A program made the position numbers and the translations under genes. The notes beneath the pieces are model-generated. The model searched no databases, was not told the DNA's origin, and saw only the letters and a list, made by a program, of their open reading frames with translations. This document shows positions 24,701-33,867 of a stretch of DNA of 64,000 bases, one piece after another. Position 1 is the stretch's first letter. Each line of letters opens with the position of its first letter. Source of the DNA: Chalciporus piperatus (Eukaryota; Basidiomycota; Agaricomycetes; Boletales; Boletaceae); NCBI GenBank assembly GCA_038093975.1, contig JBBPTG010000010.1:310001-374000 (forward strand), in the 5' to 3' direction.

Positions 24701-26742
24701 TTAGGGGCGCCTCCCCGACCACTCGGTCCACGACCTCTTCGGTCGCTAAAGCGCCCTGCCCCGGCAGCGGTCTGACCCGCTCCGTTCTGAGCAACGAAGA
24801 TATCGCGTCGAACCCGCTGGCCAGGTTCCCCTCCTGTTCCAGCGGCTTTTGCCCCTCCCTCGTGAGTGTTGGGTCTAGGCAAGCGATCAAATCGCGATCG
24901 AGTCTTACGACCCGACCGATCCCCTTCGCCTATTTTATCACGCGATCCGCGTCCACCCGTTACTGACTGAGCAATCTCGATGACCTCTGCGGCAGCGACG
25001 ACTTGCCTCAACGTTGATTTCTCTGGGTTCAACTTGTCCCTCCATAGCTCTGACTGCAGAGCAGGGTTCAGGCCGAACCACAGTTTCATTACCTTTTCTC
25101 GCTCGCTGACATCTCCAATGAGATTCCATAGCTCGTTGAGCTCTGCGACGTATTCGCGAACAGGCCGCTCGTGCTGGAAGGTACGTCGCAGCTTGTCACG
25201 CTGCTTCGTCCGATAGTTGATCGGAAAGCAGGCGTTAAACATCTCCATGAAAAACTGTTTAAGTCTCCACTTGTAAGGTTCGTCCGAAACCTCTCTAATA
25301 TAAAACTCATGGGCCTTCCCACTTAGGAAACGCGAAAGCACGAACACTTGTTCATAGGATTTTACCTCCCCAGCCTCGACATACGCCCGCCCTTCGGTCA
25401 CGAAGCGATGAAATGAACGAGAATCTGCTGATCCATCATATTTGGTAGGTGGCACGGGTTTCAATTTCCCATACCCATGACGATGCGACCTCTTTTTCTT
25501 CTTACGGTCCTTACGCTTATTTCGTTTAGCAGTCCCGCGATTTCTTCCGCGTCCTCGCCCCTTCCGGGATGCGCTGCTACTGCTGGTGGACGAGTCTCCC
25601 GATGATGACGCCGACTCGGTCTCTGTCGAGTCCGAACTGGAGTCGCTCGAATGACTCCCGCTGCCCTCAGAGGATGACGAGCTAGAGTCTGAGGGAGAGC
25701 CTCGTTTTTTCTTCTTACTAACTTGTTTCAAAGCCCTCCCGAGGTAGCTCGTTGGAGCAATCTGCTCCACCGGTTCCATTCCACGGTCCCTAGTCTTTTT
25801 AGGCTTCTTTCCCTTGGACTTCAAGGTACGGTCGATCAGTCGCTCGACTGGGTCATTCTCGTGATCGCGTTCCATCGCGAAATGCGAGCGGTGAGTACTA
25901 ATTGTTCTCGCCTCACGTTCTGTGGCATCGTTACGACGACGCCGCTGACGCCTCGCCTTTTTAGCTGCCTTCCGTGTGGAGCTACTGGTACCAGCCTCGC
26001 TCGGCCGGTAGCTCTCGTCATCACTCGACCCGATAACAGTATGAACAGGTAAGTTACGTTCCTTAGCAATGTCCCGGATTTTATTCCATACTGATAACGC
26101 GCGGCGCTGCGCATCCATGTTCATCTCATCATCGTTTAGCTCGAGTACTCCCCAGTTTCGGGGATCAACTCCCTTTCCTTTGGAAGGACCAGGTTCATTG
26201 TCCTCTGCCTCGTTTCTGGGCAGGTTCATGGAGACCTTACGGTTGCGGCGCTTAATTGTAGCGCGCTGATCATCGGTAAGGCTTTTCTCGGCCTCTTGGA
26301 GCGTTCTTTCAATCTCACTCTCATGCTCTCGCTCGTCCCGAGCGGAGTCCGATTGGGTCTCTTTCTCGGTCACAGCCGCTCGACCGCGCTGTACCGTTTT
26401 CCATTGTCCAACTCTCTCAGCCTCGTCAGGCGAGTTGGTTCCGTTCTCAGGTGCGAATTCACCAGGCAAAGAAATTTTATTGATTTGGATCGGCGTTTCA
26501 GGAACGACCGATCCGGCTCTACTGGCCCATGCACGTCTTTCCGTAGGGGATGACGGTCTCGTTGCAACGACATCGCGATAGGATCGCGAGGCGCTGAACA
26601 ACGGAGAACCAGGTCGGGAACCTTGCGGTCCCGGCGCTGGTGGAGGAGACAAGGGCGACGAGTCGCTGAGTGCCCGACGACGCGGGGTCTGTGGGAGTTC
26701 AGCGAGTCTAGTAGTGCGACTACGAAGTACGTAGCGTGACAT
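18748..26742 (-). CDS. Ty3 gag-pol polyprotein, 2664 residues, single frame
   Basis: Domains by residue: Arg/Ser-rich N-terminus (1-430); gag capsid-like region (430-600); zinc knuckle C712-C715-H720-C725; two copies of an RMG(D/E)PLARR module (about 791 and 899); aspartic protease with ALVDSGS (D1086); reverse transcriptase with RTVVDLRERN and catalytic VYLDD (1399-1403); RNase H with D1554 and D1621; a basic linker with 14-residue repeats (about 1780-1815); integrase with an HHCC finger (H1964, H1969, C1999, C2002) and DDE residues D2032, D2096 and E2132, spaced D-35-E; a chromodomain-like segment (about 2329-2385). A further 260 residues follow, ending in RGG-rich and acidic sequence, with no domain I recognise. 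ATG at 26742. The stop TAA lies within the LTR edge, so the polypurine tract is also coding (LEGGM). No frameshift separates gag and pol. Confidence 0.95.
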   Translation of the reverse strand: MSRYVLRSRTTRLAELPQTPRRRALSDSSPLSPPPAPGPQGSRPGSPLFSASRSYRDVVATRPSSPTERRAWASRAGSVVPETPIQINKISLPGEFAPENGTNSPDEAERVGQWKTVQRGRAAVTEKETQSDSARDEREHESEIERTLQEAEKSLTDDQRATIKRRNRKVSMNLPRNEAEDNEPGPSKGKGVDPRNWGVLELNDDEMNMDAQRRALSVWNKIRDIAKERNLPVHTVIGSSDDESYRPSEAGTSSSTRKAAKKARRQRRRRNDATEREARTISTHRSHFAMERDHENDPVERLIDRTLKSKGKKPKKTRDRGMEPVEQIAPTSYLGRALKQVSKKKKRGSPSDSSSSSSEGSGSHSSDSSSDSTETESASSSGDSSTSSSSASRKGRGRGRNRGTAKRNKRKDRKKKKRSHRHGYGKLKPVPPTKYDGSADSRSFHRFVTEGRAYVEAGEVKSYEQVFVLSRFLSGKAHEFYIREVSDEPYKWRLKQFFMEMFNACFPINYRTKQRDKLRRTFQHERPVREYVAELNELWNLIGDVSEREKVMKLWFGLNPALQSELWRDKLNPEKSTLRQVVAAAEVIEIAQSVTGGRGSRDKIGEGDRSGRKTRSRFDRLPRPNTHEGGAKAAGTGGEPGQRVRRDIFVAQNGAGQTAAGAGRFSDRRGRGPSGRGGAPNTDRRARPGRSISERFNLTEDEFKRRAEKGLCYKCAGNGHTSNRCPDGRVVTGGNRSSPPGVNSFSIDLASVSQAEQLVDSVERVDEISLGAMQIEVERTEPQSGGYIPVNRMGDPLARRAEEVLTAGAPYPGDNPSDPREFRRDRWLLYRVSDTQHVIYDVRRGRTGGRDGPEEDWDSLVDTHLLASAEFRLGEWYAQLMVEKGYGIETPGLVERGTRMGEPLARRIEHLLTAEYEDGDDTGRFACTTIESGRLMLEDRQLAYRVEVPFNLARRDDFEVTNWYRVRILRATAELFDMVNPDSPERYRWTLPSWLWGTASLAEENNEILASLMAEIIDEFSIDVEYRNHVEDLLVITEVNGVQIPEGRYPALERNASATKDFKRLIPKPVVIVANIEGHPARALVDSGSLADFMSTNLAEQLSVRRIALAKPLTVQLAVQGSRSKVNYGTKVRFEYQGINSERYFDIMNLQNYDLILGTPFLFQHKVLVGLNESRVVIGTDVPVPIKGNQVQVLESRAAEVLDEQIDQARKFLYELAKPLCGKASDTDLPPLRAINHTIPLIDTSKIYPWRASRCPEPLRPQWVEKRRSYLNTGRWKMTSIGNTVPMLFIKKPGSDKLRTVVDLRERNKNTHKLSAPLPDIDGILRRVCQGRYRSIIDGQDAYEQIRIVPEHVELSAVTTPDGNMVSTVIQIGDCNAPATYQALMNHLFGNYIGRFMDVYLDDITVYSNTLEEHIEHVRIVLGILQRERLYLSESKLRFLCKEMKVLGRVVDDDGIRMDPDKVNKVVNWKTPTNRDLLRGFIGAAGYLADDIYKVRVPMGILSAVTGDAVPFKWGETEQRSFETVKRYVQACADHRRVPLTYGDNSEPIWLMTDACLNGIAAVIAQGGDWRSARIAAFFSAKMNSAQQNYPVHEQEMLAGVEGMLRYRDILQGARFTWLTDHKGLIHLYNQKNLSGRQARWIEKISEFDFEVKYLPGVENVLPDALSRIYSADAPGTVRSPTEYVELAEDGVDIALARLVSMPVLVGQEAMGAARRSDRLKGKAPVERVPTAGPSREPVAARKGGRPAVQPAKRQPTMSAASKVPVGASPGEEVGAVAQRPSRRTSESGASAPRPSRRTSGSGVSAPRPSRRASRPEDVPKGKGRAVEPAETGRPETSGEFAARVRDRFVLRGPRERTEGGKGASKPPESRQSAPGSGSDSEDEAAGEIPTDSLEKEHLIQNLKGRYNEDPFFEGILASPKQFRNFMDRKGFIYLKSQERTALCVPDVLVNERSVREQLISQAHSLLAHLGANKTLTYLRDHVWWKDMVKDVEAFCASCTTCKRTKPSNQRPYGLLHPLKTPTRPWEAIGVDFVGPLPASKNRDSEFDSITTVIDLLTGMVHLVPSRIDYTARDVAELMFAEIYKSHGLPERIVSDRDVLFTSTFWTHLNQLLGIHANMSSAYHPESDGSTERANRTIGQMLRSCVAPSQKDWVAKLPAIEFAINSARSEVTGYAPFFLNSGRMPRTFVWENPGQDEYPSVRTFARRMKWTVMRAHDAILHARVKQTRNANRKRQSAPFTNGDLVYVSTKNISIPKGVSRKLSPKYIGPYRIIEDYGNNSFKLDLPSRLKQRGVHPVFHSSLLRMHVPNDDRLFPGRSELQVGDFGETEPEWLVERVASHHGSGAHTMFEIRWTSGDVTWLPASQVGQLTAVRDYLDLLDVKTIADLPRGSGRPPADDPQVFMGAMDVHSCHHAPHSFSSCSTRQPDQSKTMTHPPGAAHGHAWQNLRRHGRDGFIVVDQDRGGVRFLVSSAQMRQFLDYSLEIRARAGAGQITPLSIMPLGYDVVARVHNDEMAAVGEFSTIDENGHWARRLENVPEPDPEHIFGSTTYPAANANPAALDETNQLVKLIAMRELRKEQAIQRRKDQRGMQGAGGRGGRGRRGNNSAGGRFSPYGTRTYDDEENYASGSTPRGRVQTPIAEEETPMEEDGGVEASTGGSLEGGM
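18753..18763 (-). promoter_or_regulatory. Polypurine tract
   Basis: On the element's sense strand the bases abutting the 3' LTR read GGAGGGGGGGA, the expected primer for plus-strand DNA synthesis. It overlaps the last codons of gag-pol. Confidence 0.85.
21298..21405 (-). repeat. 42-bp tandem repeat inside gag-pol
   Basis: About three copies of a 42-bp unit encode a repeated RPSRRTS-x-SG-x-SAP segment in the RNase H-integrase linker. Confidence 0.8.
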
Positions 26743-26928
26743 GATGTCGGATTTTTGATACGGTTGGTTTGTTGAATGGTTGGTTGGGTGCGAATCTTCA
26801 AAGGTTCGACGATCTTCGGTATACGTTCGGGTGGGCCAACCCTAAGTTCCGCGAAGGTAGTCGAGTGGTGAGGGATTCGAAAAGGAAGTTTTAAGATCAA
26901 ATCGAAAAGACTTGTACGTCAAAAAAGA

Positions 26929-27155
26929 TGTGACGGTAAACTCTCGAAAGGGTTGCAACGTCACACGGAAAGATAGTCACACCAACAGACGGTTCTAAGT
27001 CCTGTCTTATTGGAAAACTGACTGCCCTCCACTGAGGGACATCTACTCTCTTTATACTCTAACGAGGGGTGTCTGAGTCAGCCTTATCGGACTGATATAG
27101 TCTGATCAGTAGCGATAAGCGGCCCGCGGCCCGTGAGACTGCCTGACTTGTTACA
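26929..27155 (-). repeat. 5' LTR of the Ty3 element (right copy)
   Basis: 227-bp partner of the left LTR. On the element's sense strand it carries a TATAAA box (27056 to 27051), a plausible core promoter for the element. Followed inward by a 186-bp leader before the gag-pol ATG. Confidence 0.96.
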
Positions 27156-30100
27156 CCAGCCGATAGCAGATTTTAGACCGGCCGATGCAGCCACTGAGGC
27201 TGACCAGCGACAATCCGTTCCAAAAGTTTGTGTACATTACTGTTCGAACTTCACGTACATCTAAAATGGAGGTTGAACTTCCTCCGAACACCAAATATCA
27301 GGTCCGACGTATCAAAAACATAGAAGTAATCCATTCCGATCTCGCGACATTGGCCCGTGATGGACAAAGGATTCCCGGCACTGTCATCAATGCTTTCGCA
27401 GCCACGCTCCAGGCCCATGACGACATCGCAGCTGATTATGCCATCCTGTCCTCGTACATGGCTCCCATTGTTGAGGGATCGAGGTCGAAAGGCTACGGAA
27501 CAATTGAAGAGCATATTCTAGCATCTGTGAGTATCTCTCTTCTCATATGGTGAACAATACTCACCTCATCCCGTAGTGCGCATCTTCATCCCCCCAGGAA
27601 CTCCTGTCTCGTTCTCGGTGGATCTTTCCGCTCTGTGGGGGTAGTCCATCACATTGGGTGTTAACGTGGGCCAACATTGGAACCAAGGAACTCGGGATGT
27701 TCGATAGTATACCCGGACAGCACTCTGAGACGTGGGCAATGCCGGTTTGTTTATTTCAATCGAGCACCCGCATAACTTGTCCTAACACCGTCACGTTAAG
27801 TTGCTGCAGAAGATCGTCAATGCAATTCTACGTCACCTTTATCGCAATGAGGTCAACTGGAAGCAAGACTCGTGGACCCGAGCACAGTGTTATCCCTCAA
27901 AGTTGCAACAACAGATGGATGACTGGTCTTGTGGATTATTTACGATGATGGCAATGCAGGCCTATGCAATGGATCACTCACTCGAACTCATTGGCGACAA
28001 TCAGAAAGATAGTATGAGGTTGAAAGTATTGGACCTTCTGATTAACTTACCGTAAGGGTTCTGCCAACTCTGCATCCACCTGTTTTGTTCATCATAATTA
28101 CACCAAGGGTCACGAAGGAAACAGTGCCACCATCTGACTTGGATGAGGATACCGAGCCAATTGTGTACGATGGAGTTCCGGAAGGATGGCATCATGGTTC
28201 GTCTGACCTGGAACCTACGGAAACAGTCCCACGTGAGCAAGACGCAAACCTTGCAACAACCGTGAACACGGATGATAGTACTCTGTACGTATTGATGGGA
28301 ATACCTCAACTCCCATGTCCCTGACCATGAAAGTACTGTAGGTCATTGAAACGACGATACTCGATTACGGAAAGTGATGGAGAAGTAGAAACCACTCACC
28401 AAACTAGACGAGCACCCAAAAGAACAGCGAGCGAGCGGCAAAAACAGCTTGAGGACGATAGATGGTGCAGCAACGTGCAGCAACATAGTGTTGTATGCAA
28501 TGGTTGTTACGCCACCATCAAGCTTAATGCCCGCACTGCATATGGTGATGGGGAATGGAAGAAACATCGTGAGCGATGTCCACAGATCATACGTGTCGGA
28601 CTTGTGCGACAGCGTAAAACTACGATGTCAACGAAGCCGGTAAGGATATACTTTTATGATCATGGTTGAGCTTCACCTGATTTGCTTAGCCTGAGGACAA
28701 TGCTTTGATAACATCATTCTTCGTCAAAAAGACATCCTCCACCAATGTTCCACCTCCAAAGGTTGTCGATGGTCGAATCAATTATACTACCAAAGTAGTG
28801 AGAGTGGTAAGTATACTAGCAGCATCCGTGATTACGGCGAGCTCACCTTTCGAAAGACTCCATCTCTTTCTCATTTTTTCAAGTCCTCCAACATGCCTAA
28901 TGCCGGATCAGCAACAAGTGATGATGCTACCACAGTGTCACCTCCGAGTCTCAATACTGTACCCAGCACTGCAGGCTCGGAATCATCTCCTGACTCGCCG
29001 AAACCTACAACCTTTATTTGCCAACAAATCAAAGGCGAGAGATATCACGAGTATATCACCCGGATTCGTACTCGCTCGCTCGGTGGTGTATCACCACTAT
29101 TTCGGGCTCACATCGAGCGTTGTTTATTTCCCTACAAGCCGTTTGGTGCACTAGTACCTGCACAAGGCAAGTCAGACAAGCCACTACCAAAGTTAGAGGC
29201 GGCGAAAAACATGAAAGAGAGAAACAAAGAAGTGGAAGAGAGGAAATGGACAGACGAAGAAAAACAAGTGTTTGACAGGGCGTTGCGTGCATACGCTCGA
29301 TGGGAAGTTGATTTCGCCAACAGTGTTGTTCGGTCGGTAAACTGCGCGGGAACCACAAATAATCCGGGACAGGTTTGTGGGGCTTGTCAAGAGGTACTGG
29401 ATGACGAGTCCTTCCAACGAAGTGTTCGCAGGGTGAGTTCAGGTTGTGCTGTGTTACTGAGGTCTATCTTGATGGTTGAGCAACACCACAGAAAGCCGCG
29501 GAAGCAAAACTCGATGCGGAGGAACAACACAAAGTACACTTGCTCCGTGAGAAATTTACGCCGCACAACCTCTCTAGCTCCGACACTCGAGAGTTGGATG
29601 CCAAACTCAAAGATCCATTGATCTTTGATGTCTTTCAGAGGTTGGAGCGTCGTGAAAATGGCACAGACTGTTTTCTATCACTGTTCCATGCTGCCAAGCA
29701 AGGCAAACTCGAAAACCACCAGACCTTTGTGGACCTATGCAGTGTATTCGAGGATCGGCTGCGAAGAGATGCTTCCGCTAACAAAAACCTCAAGTATGGT
29801 ATCCGCTATACAGAGAACTATCGTAACTTTATGATACTCATGCGGGGACATGGTGGAATGTCTGCACGTCAATACAGTATCCTCCAATCACAAATTTCAG
29901 GCCCGAGTATTCGTACTATACGGTGACTATTTCTGATCTCGATGTGTCCAGTTGCTCATGAATCTTCACATAGAACACTGGTTGCCACCTCTGAGGATGC
30001 TCTGTCCAACCCGGAGCTTATTTTTGAAAATGTAGCCCGCATCAAGCGTCTTGTTGATACCGCCAAATACAACGGCCCAGTCGCAGTTGGTGGTGATTGT

Positions 30101-30856
30101 ACCAAAGTGCGACAGCGCTTGACGTATTCCAACGACTTTGGAAATCACATTCTTGGGTCGATACTACCCCTATCGGAATGTGAGGTCGACGATGGAGAGG
30201 ATATTGCGCATGTAATCAAGAAGATTAAAGATGCGAAGGCCGTCGCGAGCCAAGTTCGTGCGATCATCGTCAAGGTATAACTCTTTGACTCGAATTCAAT
30301 ATTTTACTCATGTCTATGTCAAAGCCTGCCATTCCTCAACTTCCGCCTCTCGTCATTGCACTTCTCCCTTCCACAGGAAAGGATACCGCCCAGGAAATCC
30401 ATGAACAGAAGCTTATTTTTCTCAAAATGGCTGGCCAACTCCGTCTCCCTGTCATCTCATGGGCCGCGGATGGTGCAGCACCCGAGCTCGCTGCACAAAC
30501 ATTGATGGACAACGAGACCTCCGAGTTACCTCCACTGACTTATCAGTATCCTCTGTATGGGATTGATCTCCGAGCCCCTGTTTTCAAACATTCGGGTCCT
30601 TTGATATCCATTACCGATCCCCAACACGCACATAAGACATCAAGGAACCAACCTCAACATGGCACACACACGGCAAGTCTTGGTGTGGGCTATGTTGTGT
30701 ACCGCTCTCTGGTGGACTTGTGGTCAATTCCAGGCTCTGGCCTTCTTCACCGTGATGTTGAAAACGTTGACAAGCAAGACGATGGTGCCGCACGACGCCT
30801 GTACTCTCATGCGGCACTCAAGGCTACTTCCTATGACACGGCAGATGGAGTAACCA

Positions 30857-31605
30857 GTATTTGTTACGTGTGTGCCGGGTAGGCCCAAACGTAGACCCGG
30901 TAGGAACAAGGAGAGAGCTTGCTGGGATGTCCAGACAAGACTCAAGCGCTCACTCAGGAGTAGAGCGACGGCTCAGGGATTCTAGGCAAGATCTAGCAAC
31001 AAGGAATGGATTGCATAGAGAGCTTGGACACTAGGAAAGAGAGAGAGGGATAGCTAGGTAGGACACTAGGCTGGGTAGCTAGGTGACCGGGTAGACCAAG
31101 GTTAGAGTGTCATAGCGCGAGAACCTGGGACTTAAGTACGATCCCAAAGGTAATGACTAAGCAACCAGAAGGGAAAGGGAAGACTAAGGGTAAATGACGA
31201 ACGTCCGATGATCGGACGGAGGCATAAGACAGAATGACAAAGGAATGACAAAGAGAAAGGAGATGCCGACCGGATATGAGATAGGTACGGAGAACACGAG
31301 GCGAACAAGTCAGAGAAAGGCCCACGAGGTGGGGCACAAGGCGGGACACGAGGCAGGTGAGTCACTGGAGGGTCCACGAGGTGGGACACGAGGCGGGTGA
31401 GTCACTGGAGGGTCCACGAGGTGGGACACGAGGCAGACAAGTCGAGGGCTAGAGCTAAGATCGGAGATCCGAGTGCGGATAGGGGATCGATGAAGTAGAT
31501 CAAGCGTCTAGATGATAGGAAGGACTCGGGGAAGTCAAGGAAGGACTCGGGGAGAGACGGAGACAAGGAAAAAGGATAGGGGCAGGTAGTGATCGTAACA
31601 GTATT
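30857..31605. mobile_element. Solo LTR with 5-bp target duplication
   Basis: The LTR body is 30862-31600 (739 bp). It starts TGTTACG and ends CGTAACA, a 7-bp inverted terminal repeat of the TG...CA type. It is flanked by GTATT on both sides (30857-30861 and 31601-31605). No internal gag or pol is present, so it is the product of LTR-LTR recombination. It is unrelated to the 227-bp LTRs. Removing it plus one GTATT copy leaves the host exon open in frame. Confidence 0.93.
31345..31440. repeat. 40-bp tandem repeat within the solo LTR
   Basis: Units starting GACACGAGGC at 31345, 31385 and 31425 recur every 40 bp; the third is partial. Confidence 0.75.
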
Positions 31606-33542
31606 CGCGATGGCTTCGATGGCTTATTTGCATGGCTTTATGTGTTCGGTTGAGTGCTATCTACTTGCCTGTCAGCAATGATGTACTTACATTCAAGCTT
31701 AGGAATGCTGTTCGAAGCGTGGTTGAGCCGTACGATGCCACTCCGTGAGCGACTCCTGGCCACTCTTAGGGCAAGGTTCTGGCTTCATATCATCCAACAA
31801 CATGTCATCCACCTCTCAACCGTGTTTCCGGATCTGTACTCGACACGGCGATCATTTATCTCCCCGAGTTCATTCCACATCTTCAACCGACTATGCGACT
31901 CCTTCATTCTACTAGCCCTGGCATATGCTCGCTGGTATCCCGACGACCCATTCTGCCCTTGGCTTCTGGGAACCGAGTTTGTCGAACATTTCTTTGGCCT
32001 CGCTAGGACATTCCTTCCGAACTTCACGTACGCTGAGATGCTCAAAATGGTCCAGAACATCATGGTTCGACAGAAAATATTACTCACCAGCAAATTTGCT
32101 GAAAAGCGAGAAAAAGACTCGGCGGCTGGATACTCCTTCGACTATAATCCCTCGCCACTGACTGCGAAGGAGTTGGACAATCTCCGTGTACGGCTAAGCA
32201 ATCAAGAGTTGAACTGTCTCGTCGAGCTTGGCTACCGTGAAGCAGCGCAAATTTGCAAGGACATTCTTTGTGTCCGTGTCGCGTTGTTGAGCGCCGACCA
32301 CCCTCTTCTTCTTTCACCTTCTGGTGCTCCCAAAGTGATGCAAAAAGCCAAAACAAAGGACTCTACGTCCTCCGCCTTCATCGACAATCTGTCAGGCGAC
32401 TCTGCGGACGAGTCAGATACTCGATCGGGGGAAGACGACGAATCCGACACGGCGGACATCTTACGCGAAGTCAGCATCCTAGCTGCACTGTCGGACGACC
32501 TCGACTCTGCCATTGAAGAGTGGAAAACATCCCTACCCTCGTCAACGAGCTCAATCCCCACCATAGACTCAGAGCTATGCTCGACGAGCGCTTCCGAGTC
32601 CACAGATCAATCTCCTGACACAAGGAGCGGAATACTCGACAGGAACGGCAAAGCCTCAGTCAGCTTGATGCTGAGATCGCGTCTTTCCCATCAATCAGCA
32701 GCCACTCGACATTCAGAAAGGGTCGTTCAACTAGACCCGAAATTTGCCCTTCACCGAACGCTGAGCAGCATCGAGAAGACAACCAAGATGACCATTAAAG
32801 AGGCGTCGCACCGTGTAGCCATCGCTCAATCACTTGATGGCACTTTCGAAGAGTTGAAGAAAGCGAGGGAAATGCGCTGGAAGAGTACGGCAAGGGCAAT
32901 TGCGCAACTCATCTCACCCCAAGGTATGTGAATGGTGTCGCAAGTGATAGGTAATCATTAACGACATACTACGTCCATCATTGGACTAGAACTATCAAAT
33001 CTACCAACCCGCAACATATCCGAGCTCTATCGAATGGAACGTGGATCCTTCGTCATCGCTCGGAGCACTGCGCGATTCTACATTGGCGAAGTTCTCGACA
33101 TCTATAAGAAAGGCATGGGGAACCGATATGGCTCGGTGGAATCAGCAAACACAATTTCGCAAATCTGGTTCCTTTCGCTTCGTGTCTACATGCCCTCAGC
33201 ACAGGTCTGCTTATATCACGAGCCCTCGAACAAGCAGCTTGCTTAACCCATGCCATTTTTGTCTAGGAAATGGCTGAACTCGACCAAACAATCTACGAAG
33301 ATGATAACACAGTCCCCCCCACCTTCACGAACATATACCATCGACATCACCTCCATACACACGCCCCTATTAGTGACATCCTGTATCACGTCGGCAAGCG
33401 GGCGTTCGAAGTAGGTGACGGGGCTAGTCTTCAACTCCGAAAAGACACGGAAAAGCATTGGAATGTACTCACCCGGCCAGTTGTCAAGCAGAAATTGCTC
33501 AAGGTCAAGGTATCGGGTGGCAAGATAACATTTGCGAAATGA

Positions 33543-33828
33543 TGGTGGTAGATTCGGATACCGTGGTGATGGGTTTCGATGGGGCCAAAAAGTGGAAAAG
33601 GTTGGTTGGGGGTTGGTAATCGGTAGACGGCGGCTTACACTGTCAAGACGTAGGTTAGTTTGTTAAGAAAAGGGGGGCCACACGAGCAAAAAAAAAGCCT
33701 CCTTCTTGAGTGTGACGTGACCGTGACATGTCTGTCCGAATAGCAGATTTGAGCCCTGGAGAATAGCAGATTTGAGACCGAAATTTGGGGGTCGACCCGG
33801 ACAGACATAAGGGGGAGCTTCTGGGGCC
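33543..33828. other. Right flank of the transposase gene with repeats
   Basis: Non-coding. It contains an 11-bp inverted repeat, ATGTCTGTCCG (33728-33738) and CGGACAGACAT (33798-33808). Within its arms are two direct copies of GAATAGCAGATTTGAG starting at 33738 and 33761. A related sequence, GATAGCAGATTTTAGACCG, lies at 27162-27180, just left of the transposase gene. These may be terminal or subterminal repeats of the DNA transposon. The region ends where homology to the 57.8-kb duplicate begins (about 33829). Confidence 0.55.
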
Positions 33829-33867
33829 CTTTCGGCGTGAACTACTGGGGGGCAGGGATTGACTTAG

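Larger units (their letters stand above)
18526..27155 (-). mobile_element. Complete Ty3/Gypsy LTR retrotransposon (8.63 kb)
   Basis: Two direct 227-bp LTRs bracket one 2664-codon gag-pol frame on the minus strand. The LTRs differ at two positions (A/G in the CACACGA tract and G/C in GTCAGCG), so insertion was recent. LTR ends are TG...CA. A polypurine tract sits directly against the 3' LTR (the left LTR on this strand). No 4-6 bp target duplication is visible: the left flank is CGCTC and the right flank CCAGC. Downstream of the 5' LTR the sequence does not start with TGG, so the usual tRNA primer site is not evident. The frame is uninterrupted and keeps all catalytic motifs I could identify, so the element may still be active. 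Confidence 0.96.
27185..33542 (+). pseudogene. Ulp1 protease-zinc finger-DDE transposase gene, split by a solo LTR
   Basis: Multi-exon transposon-type gene. Modelled exons: 27185 or 27266-27526, 27577-27744, 27801-28051, 28108-28284, 28342-28639, 28690-28806, 28884-29432, 29492-29922, 29974-30274, 30325-30861 plus 31606-about 31646, 31703-32923, then two more exons to TGA 33542. The N-terminal part is a Ulp1/C48-type cysteine protease: SHWVLTW (His), GMFDSI (Asp) and QQQMDDWSCGLF (Gln and Cys). A zinc finger follows (CNGC with W-x2-H-x3-C). The rest resembles RNase H-fold transposase-like proteins common in Agaricomycetes, with candidate acidic residues in GGDCTK, SWAADGA and EFVEHFFG and a DPQHAHK motif. 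All other exons are open and in phase. The only lesion is a 739-bp solo LTR in exon 10, which adds a stop soon after its edge. The 5' end abuts the Ty3 LTR and may be truncated. Confidence 0.8.
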
